Source: Euryarchaeota archaeon UBA19 (GTDB taxonomy: Archaea > Thermoplasmatota > Poseidoniia > Poseidoniales > Thalassarchaeaceae). From it: 64,000 bases of DNA. Shown here one piece after another: positions 17,926-25,100 of the stretch. The notes beneath the pieces are model-generated. The model was given only the letters and a program-made list of their open reading frames with translations, ran no database searches and was not told the origin of the DNA. How positions within the stretch are numbered: position 1 is the first letter of the stretch; every line of letters starts with the position of its first letter. The stretch spans positions 11,937 to 75,936 of the forward strand of contig DAPQ01000075.1 in the NCBI GenBank assembly GCA_002502175.1, written 5' to 3'. Made by a program: the position numbers and the translations under genes.

Positions 17926-18789
17926 TTACAGAAAAGCGCCGCAACTACTACAGTATGCAGTGCCGCTATTGTTTACCGCTCCGCACTCTTGGCAGGAAAT
18001 TACAGATTGTGCAATGGATGAGGGAACTGCGGGCTGCCATTGAGAGTCTTCCATTGCATCCCAGTTAGTTTCTGAAGAGGGTGATTTTGATTTCTTTGCT
18101 GCAGCTTTTTCAGCTTTGGCAGCAGCCTTTGCGGCTATTTTCTCCGCTTTAGCAGCAGCCTTTGCTTCCTTCTTAGCTTGTTTTATTGCCCTCTTTTCGT
18201 CTTTTGCAATCTGCTTTTCTCGGCGGGCTAATTCTTTTGCAAGGCGTCGTTGAGCGGAAGCTTCTGCACTGGCTCCTAACGCTCCCGCAGGCTTGTTGTC
18301 TTCTTCTGATTGAGTTGCGTTCGTATCGGAATTATATGATACACCTTCCACTTGTACATCTACATCCATCCGCGAATCTTCCGAATCTAGTTCGAGTTCG
18401 GAGCCTTCTTTATTCAAATCCGATATTCTACCACTCATTCTCTTTTGAAATCTTAAGCCCGCTCTCCCTCTAGGTTCACTACGGGCTTGAGCCTCCAATT
18501 TTTCCAATGCGGAATCCCCACGACTCCACAGACCTTTATCCTCAAGTCGGTACATACTTGATAGCCCCTTGATTGCACTAGAACGATGATATTCGTGGTC
18601 CTCAACAACTCGATACTTTAGATACATGATTATTCCTAAAATTACCGCAATCGTGTGAATAATCGCTTGGGCGATTAAGTCTTGTTTGAGTAATTCCTCG
18701 ATGTTTGGTAGCCCAAACCTAAGCGCTACCACACATATTGTAGGCGCTAGAAGCAACCCCGCGCTAATCAACGGAGAACGCTGTGCCAT
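17926..18789 (-). CDS. Two-helix membrane protein with coiled coil and zinc ribbon
   Basis: The start is taken at ATG 18789 (MAQRSPLISAG; 287 aa). The frame stays open to 18855, but that would collide with the divergent gene. Two transmembrane helices (SAGLLLAPTICVVALRF and AIIHTIAVILGIIMYL) are followed by a charged cytosolic part. This has a long Lys/Ala/Glu coiled-coil-like stretch (repeats of AAAKAEK) and a C-terminal double-CxxC zinc ribbon (CQECG...CSSCG). Architecture recalls zinc-ribbon membrane scaffolds; function unknown. It lies upstream of dnaJ on the same strand (53-nt gap). Confidence 0.75.
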   Translation of the reverse strand: MAQRSPLISAGLLLAPTICVVALRFGLPNIEELLKQDLIAQAIIHTIAVILGIIMYLKYRVVEDHEYHRSSAIKGLSSMYRLEDKGLWSRGDSALEKLEAQARSEPRGRAGLRFQKRMSGRISDLNKEGSELELDSEDSRMDVDVQVEGVSYNSDTNATQSEEDNKPAGALGASAEASAQRRLAKELARREKQIAKDEKRAIKQAKKEAKAAAKAEKIAAKAAAKAEKAAAKKSKSPSSETNWDAMEDSQWQPAVPSSIAQSVISCQECGAVNNSGTAYCSSCGAFL

Positions 18790-18884
18790 AGACGCGCCTC
18801 GCAAATCAATGGTTTGAATTATTCGTGAACATGGGAGGCGGATTATCCACAGCAATCATGACCTATGCACATCCTCGGTTAGGT

Positions 18885-19403
18885 ATGGAACCGGAGATTA
18901 CTGTCTCCACCATAGTCAAAACCCATGAAAATTTCACACTTGTCAAGAAGGCAATTAAGTCACTATTTCCTGATTGGGATTGCGAAATTACGGCGGAGGG
19001 TGAAAGTTATCCAGTCACCAGAGAGGATTCCAAACTTTCTGGAAATTCTCAATCTTTAACTGGTATAATCGAATATTGCTCAACTAATCGGATTTTAGAT
19101 ACTGCATTTGATGCTATGACGATGAACCTACAGGGAGATTCCACTCATTTTCAATTATCTAGACAGGCTGCATTTGTAGGCAAGGTTGCATTTGTAGTAG
19201 AGGAAGTGCCTCTCGGAGGAGTTATGAAAGTATCATTACAAGGTGAAGACCTGGGGTTGTGGCTTGAGCAAGCTACCTGGCATGAGGGCAGAAATAACAT
19301 ACCAAGAAGTCTAGGCGATGACCTCAGTATGGACGAGGATGGAACTCCTGTAGAATGGTTTGATAATAAGGGCAATAGAACCATGAATTCAAATCAAGAA
19401 TAG
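18885..19403 (+). CDS. UPF0201 family protein
   Basis: Matches the archaeal UPF0201 (COG1931) family: an N-terminal TVSTIVKTHENFTLVKKAIKSLFPDW unit, RILDTAFDAMTMNL, then the hallmark FQLSRQAAFVGKVAFV and PLGGVMKVSL. Family members are predicted RNA-binding proteins of unknown role. The frame opens at ATG 18825, but homology begins at MEPEITV, so ATG 18885 (172 aa) is preferred. This leaves 95 nt for divergent promoters. It ends with a 10-nt convergent overlap with the next gene. Confidence 0.8.
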   Translation: MEPEITVSTIVKTHENFTLVKKAIKSLFPDWDCEITAEGESYPVTREDSKLSGNSQSLTGIIEYCSTNRILDTAFDAMTMNLQGDSTHFQLSRQAAFVGKVAFVVEEVPLGGVMKVSLQGEDLGLWLEQATWHEGRNNIPRSLGDDLSMDEDGTPVEWFDNKGNRTMNSNQE

Positions 19404-20392
19404 GGAATTCCTGATTCCATCCACTCCTCAATCAAAGGTTCATCGGCTGGAAGCCACTTTACACTATTGAGTGAAGATTGGTCTAACCACGAAATCAAAT
19501 CGTGTTCTTTTGCAACAATAGATTCCTGATCAACAACTCCACAATCCCAGATAGACAATGAAATGAATCGATCCTCGTACTCATATTCAAGAGATGCAAC
19601 TCTACTTTTTGGGTTAACAATGATTCCTAATTCTTCGATGATTTCCCTCCGTAATGCCTCCTTCTCAGTTTCACCTTCATCGATCTTACCTCCTGGAAAT
19701 TCCCACCAACCAGCCCAAACATCTTGGGGCGGTCTCCTACAAGCTAAAATACGCCTTTCAGAATCAAACAAGAGAGCACCTACGACTTCTAACTTAGGTT
19801 TAGATGCCAGTGTTTTGATAATACGAGAAATGACTTCCATTTGCCTTGTATGTGAAATCTCAGATTCTGGCGGCAAATGGATAAAAATTGCTGGTGTTTT
19901 TTCACCCATTAATTCTATCGAATTTAATGTCCTGTAGATTGTTTCGTTACAGACAAATTGACCAGCAGAATTGCTCCAAACTACATCTTCATCATTTTCA
20001 AATTCCTCATCCAAAATATGCTTTGAAACCGTTGTTTGGTACTTTTCAGGCCCTAGCTCGAGGATGATTTCTTCGACCATTCTTCCCGAGTTATCTGGAA
20101 TCCTAAATTTAGAGTAATTATGAGCCCACCTTTCCAATGAAATTTCCTTTCTAGATTCGGCCAATCCTAGTTGGATGATTGCGTCATATTTCTCTCCATG
20201 CTCAATTAGGTTGGATACTCTTCGTGAACCCTCTTCATCACATGTCAATAATTCAGTTTCTAATTTTATTCCATTAATTCCAGTAGATTCGAAAGCCAAC
20301 ATTATTTTCTTTGACATATTCTCATCGTGTCCTCCAAATTCTGGGAATGATGTAAGCAGAACTCTGGGTTTCACGTGCCACCGAAGGGCCAT
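19394..20392 (-). CDS. Pyroglutamyl peptidase I - Nudix hydrolase fusion
   Basis: Residues 8-197 are a C15-type pyroglutamyl peptidase: the opening VLLTSFPEFGG, GLAESRKEISLER with the catalytic Glu87, RIPDNSG, the nucleophile block SNSAGQFVC (Cys148), and IFIHLPP with His172. All three catalytic residues are present. Residues 200-332 form a MutT-like Nudix domain with a perfect Nudix box GGKIDEGETEKEALRREIIE plus ELGI (GX5EX7REUXEEXGU) at 235-258. The CRRPPQDVWAGWWEFPGG context is typical of 8-oxo-dGTPase or related NTP sanitizers. One polypeptide therefore combines N-terminal pyroglutamate removal with nucleotide hydrolysis. The functional link is unknown. Confidence 0.85.
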   Translation of the reverse strand: MALRWHVKPRVLLTSFPEFGGHDENMSKKIMLAFESTGINGIKLETELLTCDEEGSRRVSNLIEHGEKYDAIIQLGLAESRKEISLERWAHNYSKFRIPDNSGRMVEEIILELGPEKYQTTVSKHILDEEFENDEDVVWSNSAGQFVCNETIYRTLNSIELMGEKTPAIFIHLPPESEISHTRQMEVISRIIKTLASKPKLEVVGALLFDSERRILACRRPPQDVWAGWWEFPGGKIDEGETEKEALRREIIEELGIIVNPKSRVASLEYEYEDRFISLSIWDCGVVDQESIVAKEHDLISWLDQSSLNSVKWLPADEPLIEEWMESGIPYS

Positions 20393-20459
20393 CCATAGTT
20401 GTGTCTTGCGTGGTCAAAGAATCGTCATATTCATTCGCCAAAGGCCTGACCATGGGGTA

Positions 20460-20789
20460 ATGACTGCGGATTACGTCGTTGAGGTTGTCGACGATGAGGT
20501 GGATGGCGCAGGTCCATTAGGCGTCGTCAGAGTGATCTGGTACGAAATTAGTGGTGGCATAGGTCCATGGGGTGCATTGAGGCCATTAATCGCCATCGCT
20601 TTGGCATTGATACCTTTCTTATTCATTGGCCAACATTTCAATAGACAACATCGAAAAGCCGCTAGTTGGTTTGCAGTTCAATTTCCACTAATCCTTACCG
20701 TTGTATTATGGCCTGTACTCTACATTTGGTCTATTGGCGATGCCTGGTGGGTTTCAAGCGGAATAGTCGCACGGGCCGAATCGAGTTAG
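20460..20789 (+). CDS. Small two-helix membrane protein
   Basis: 109 residues starting MTADYVVEVVDDEVDG. Two hydrophobic helices (LIAIALALIPFLFIG and FPLILTVVLWPVLYIWSI) are joined by a short basic loop. The frame is open further upstream, but that part overlaps the divergent Nudix fusion gene. The stop overlaps the Shine-Dalgarno region of trhO, so the two are probably co-transcribed. No family recognised. Confidence 0.65.
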   Translation: MTADYVVEVVDDEVDGAGPLGVVRVIWYEISGGIGPWGALRPLIAIALALIPFLFIGQHFNRQHRKAASWFAVQFPLILTVVLWPVLYIWSIGDAWWVSSGIVARAESS

Positions 20790-20794
20790 GTGAT
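20788..20794 (+). promoter_or_regulatory. Shine-Dalgarno (AGGTGAT) for trhO
   Basis: A 7-nt match to the anti-Shine-Dalgarno consensus, overlapping the preceding TAG stop and 3 nt before ATG 20798. It fixes the trhO start against longer open-frame alternatives. Confidence 0.7.
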
Positions 20795-20797
20795 CGA

Positions 20798-21619
20798 ATG
20801 ACTGCTGAAATCGTCAATATTGCCGGATATCGCTTCGTTGACCTTCCAGATCGAGACAAGCTTCGTGCCCCCTTCAAATCAACTTGTGATGAACTAGGTT
20901 TACTAGGTACAATTTTGTTAAGCCATGAAGGAATCAATTTCTTCCTCTCTGGAAAACAATCCGCAATTGACCATTTTTTGAAATACCTAGAATCTGATAA
21001 CAGGTTCAAGGGAATTCCAATTAAGATATCCTATAGTGATAGGATGTCATTTAGAAGGATGAATGTTAGATTGAAGAACGAAATTATTTCCCTTGGTCTA
21101 GATTCTATACGCCCTGCAGAATCAACTGGTGAATCGATCACACCTCATGAATTCAAAACATGGTTGGACCAAGGTAGAGAAATTGTTGTTCTAGACACTA
21201 GAAATGATTACGAGGTTCGATTAGGTACATTCGAAGGAGCAATCGACCTCAATTTATCCACTTTCCGTGCCTTTCCCGATGCTGTTTCAGAGGCTGAAAT
21301 TGACAAAAATGAGACTGTGGTAATGTTCTGCACAGGCGGCATCCGTTGTGAAAAAGCTAGTGCGGTTATGATGCAACAGGGATGGTCGGACGTCAGACAA
21401 TTGGAGGGAGGTATACTCGGCTACTTCGAAGAGGTCGGCGGAGACCATTGGAATGGAGATTGTTTCGTATTTGATAGAAGGGTTGCTGTAGATCCAGCAT
21501 TAGAAGAGACCACAACTCAGATGTGCTGGGCTTGCAGAGAACCACTAACCGAAGAAGAAATGCAAAGCGAACAATATGTTGTTACCAAATCTTGCCCGTA
21601 TTGTATTGTGGAAAACTAG
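20798..21619 (+). CDS. trhO: tRNA uridine(34) hydroxylase TrhO (YceA-type rhodanese)
   Basis: 273 residues. The N-terminal ferredoxin-like domain (NIAGYRFVDLPDRDKLR, LLGTILLSHEGINFFLSG) is followed by a rhodanese domain with DTRNDYEVRLGTFEGA. The active-site loop is FCTGGIRCEKA, with the Cys that is required for prephenate-independent, oxygen-dependent hydroxylation of wobble uridine in bacterial TrhO. GGILGYFEEVG...W.GDCFVFD is diagnostic of this family. The C-terminal CWAC...CPYC pairs probably bind zinc. The family is best known in bacteria, so an archaeal copy may reflect transfer. It overlaps the convergent gene by 4 nt. Confidence 0.88.
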   Translation: MTAEIVNIAGYRFVDLPDRDKLRAPFKSTCDELGLLGTILLSHEGINFFLSGKQSAIDHFLKYLESDNRFKGIPIKISYSDRMSFRRMNVRLKNEIISLGLDSIRPAESTGESITPHEFKTWLDQGREIVVLDTRNDYEVRLGTFEGAIDLNLSTFRAFPDAVSEAEIDKNETVVMFCTGGIRCEKASAVMMQQGWSDVRQLEGGILGYFEEVGGDHWNGDCFVFDRRVAVDPALEETTTQMCWACREPLTEEEMQSEQYVVTKSCPYCIVEN

Positions 21620-22101
21620 AATCCTTCAGGCAACTCCATCGGACTAAACAGATGACCTGGGCTTGTTGCTTCGGCCATTTGAATTCTCAATCTCATTTCC
21701 CAATCTCGAAGTAATGTCAGAGCAGAAGAAAATGGAATCTCTGCACCGTTGATGATCACTCTCATCATAGTATCCAAGATATCCATTCTATCTTCATCTA
21801 GTGTCCCAAGCAGTTTATCCAACGGAAAAGAATCTATTGTAGGCACAGTCAAATCTGTATCTATCTTCCACGCTTCAGAGATATTTTTTGGGATTTGTTC
21901 CCCACTTGCAGATGCCGCCCGTTCAAGTGATTCTAATAGTGCTCGAATGTATTTTGAGACAACTAAGGATACTTCAATCACAGGTAGGTTATACTGTTTG
22001 ACGAAATTTACCATGTTTTCTTGCAGAAATAGCAATCTTTCCTCGATTGGGGCATCAACCCCTGGTATCTTGGCATTCTCGTCCACAGTCAATCCTCGCA
22101 A
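21616..22101 (-). CDS. Hypothetical helical protein (161 aa)
   Basis: Soluble, mostly helical protein (MRGLTVDENAKIPGVDAP...). No recognised motif, no signal peptide, no membrane segment. It follows the giant calcium-repeat gene on the opposite side of a 33-nt gap, on the same strand, and converges on trhO with a 4-nt overlap. Coding status is supported by the full-length open frame and tight packing. Confidence 0.65.
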   Translation of the reverse strand: MRGLTVDENAKIPGVDAPIEERLLFLQENMVNFVKQYNLPVIEVSLVVSKYIRALLESLERAASASGEQIPKNISEAWKIDTDLTVPTIDSFPLDKLLGTLDEDRMDILDTMMRVIINGAEIPFSSALTLLRDWEMRLRIQMAEATSPGHLFSPMELPEGF

Positions 22102-22134
22102 ACCTTACTGATGAAACAACCGAATAGGTTGCCC

Positions 22135-25100
22135 TCAATTTGTTGTTCGGTCATCATATCGAATTGGCGAACCCGAATTTCCACGAACTCCATCTAACAT
22201 ATCGTCTTCGATTTCGAAGAAATCGTTAGCCCAATCGCCATCTGTGTCCCAATTGGTGGGGTCGGTTCCATCGGCAATTTGATCTCCATCAATATCAATG
22301 ATCCACCAACCCCATACAAATTCACCCAATCCAGTGTTTGGATAGTGATATCGATCTCCAGCAAAGCGTTGGTAGTTATCAGTCCAGGCACCATTAACGT
22401 GTACCTCGTCATCAGATTCGTCTAGGTATTGATAATCCACATCATTATCATTTACGATGTGTGCATAGAGTAAATCGTCATTATTTATTTTGTACATCCT
22501 CATGTAATTGCTCTGTAAGGCAGCAGCTCCTCCACAAGTTCCTAGCAGAGATTCCCTTAGTTGCCACCACTCCTGAACAATATTTCCTGAACAGTCGTAT
22601 AGATTCGCCTGCCTTACCAAAGTTGGAGATGAGAGTGTTGCATTTACTACTCCGTAGTATTCTTGGAAGTTATTATAGGGCACGTAGACACAATTCCCTC
22701 CAGTACAATCCCAACCTCCATCGTTATCTGCGTCTTGTCCGGCATCGTTAGGGTCAGTCGCATCGTGAGTGAACCATGTATACTCTAAATCAGGTCTAGC
22801 AATGGTTCCCCCATTTACCTTCACAGGTTTCAGAACATTCGGAGTAACTTGATGCCAGACTACAGAGATTTCTAGATAAGACGACCAATTATCATTAGTC
22901 TCATTCCAACCTCGATAGTACTCGTAAAAGTCAGGCATCATATCTCCATCGGTATCATTGTCAAGGGGATTTGTTCCATATTTGAATACCTCGCGGCCAT
23001 CTGAAAGATTGAGATTCTGTACATAATCAACCACAATACCTCCACTAAATACTGGCTCCATTACCATGGAATCGTCATCGCTATCCAATTCCAACGGATG
23101 AGTTCCGTTATTGTATTCCATTAGGTTCGTGAAGTATAATTCAGAGTTAGAAGGAATAATTTGTTGATTGGCGCGAGCGGGAGTAAATTCTCTATTTTCC
23201 CAAACTCCTTGTTCTGCAGGGATGTCGAAAATTGTCCTGTCATACCAACCATCAGCATCTGGATCGTAATCAATATCCAACGGATTTAGTGGATTCAATG
23301 ACCAACGATAGTCGTTGACTGGTAACCATTCCCCGTATATTGAGTAGCAAAATTCCCAACCATCTGGTAAACCATCGCTATCCGAATCTGAATTTGTTGG
23401 GTCTGAAACACCTGCGAGACTGAAATTAAAATTATCAGGATCTATTGCGTTAATCAGACCAGCCCTATCACTTGATTCAATGTCCTTGGTCGAAAATAGA
23501 ATCCACAATTGATCTGCTGCCGCCTGCTCGGACATACCTCTTTCTTGCATGTATGCGGTGATGGTATCCTGACCGTACGAAACCAACCCTGTTCCATTGG
23601 GAATTGTGTCGATAGCCGAGCGCTTACCGTATACACGAGCATCATACTCAGCTAGGTTATCGAAGGATTCAGAATCTGAAATATACCCATCCCCATTACA
23701 ATCGAACGAGTCATCATCACTATCGACATTGATATCGGTGTCTGTGAGTGGATTCATCGTCCAGATGTTATCCTCCAAATCCCATTCCGTGAACCAATAT
23801 TCATATCCATCACTCATACCATCTCTATCGGTATCATCAGAATTAGGATCTGTGATACCAAGTAAAGCAAGGAGAAGTGGTTTAGCGGGCTCTCCGTTTT
23901 GCCAATCATCGAATTGCTCTAGTGCGATTTCCGCTCTACCTTCCTTGTTGAATAGAATACGATAGACTCGATTTACTGCTTCATCCGGGTCTAGAGATTC
24001 TGCTTCTTCCCATAATCTAGGTGCGTCAGGAGGAGAAAGGCCTCCGTTCTGTGGATTTTTATTTGTAAGGTTCAATTCGACTAAATCCGTGATGCCATCT
24101 CGATCTGAATCATAATTACCATCACCTGCGATAAGCGGGTTAAGAGTCCATGTTTCATCCGTCGCATTCCATCTTGTGAACATTAATTCAATCCCATCAA
24201 GTAACCCATCTCCATCGGTATCAGGCTCATTGGGGTCTGCGGTATAACCTCTGAGTTGTATGTCTTCTTCACTGAGGAAAGTTCCGAAAGAGAGTGTCGA
24301 TTCCGCCGACAGCCAAGGGGTAGCAAGTAATTCTCCTCCCACATGAAGTAAGTAAAATTGAGGGACTGTTGTAAGATCGTCTATTTCACTCAAATTGCCG
24401 TCAATTACGTTATACTCTTCCCAATTATTCATCCCATCTCCATCGGGGTCCCCGACTTGATCACCTTCGTTGACAGGATTTAATGTCCAGGATTCATCGA
24501 ATAAACTCCAACGCGCGTGATAGAATTCCCATCCGTCTGGAATGCCATCCCTATCAGAATCAGAATCAAGTGGGTTAGCGGCGCCGACATCCTCACTCGT
24601 CGTACCATTGACTAGGCTACGATATGCAGTACTTGTTTGGTCACCGAATGAATCGCCTGCAAATCCTAACCAAGATTCATGAGTAAGTAAAGTTGTGAAG
24701 TTTTCAGGGAAAGCAAGTCCCGAATCAGTAGAATCTGAATAGATGATTTGGTCCTTAAGGTGGTATTCAAGCCAATTTACAAGGCTCTCGTTGAGGTCAA
24801 GTACTCCATCGTGGTTAACATCAAATCCATCTCCATCTGGATTATTAAGAGCATCCGAGCCATTTAGAGGATTTATACCGCGATTATTTCTACCCCATGA
24901 ACATTGATAGCGAGCTTCCCAGCCATCTGGTAAAGAATCACCATCTGAATCAGGATTGTTTGGATCTGTCTTCGTCCAAGTCAAGGCAGCACTAGCATTT
25001 TCTCCATGGGTTGGTAAACCCTCTAATGCAACACTTTCTACATATAGACCCCATTTGTATTCACACACATTATCCAAGCCATCTCCATCAGCGTCCATAG

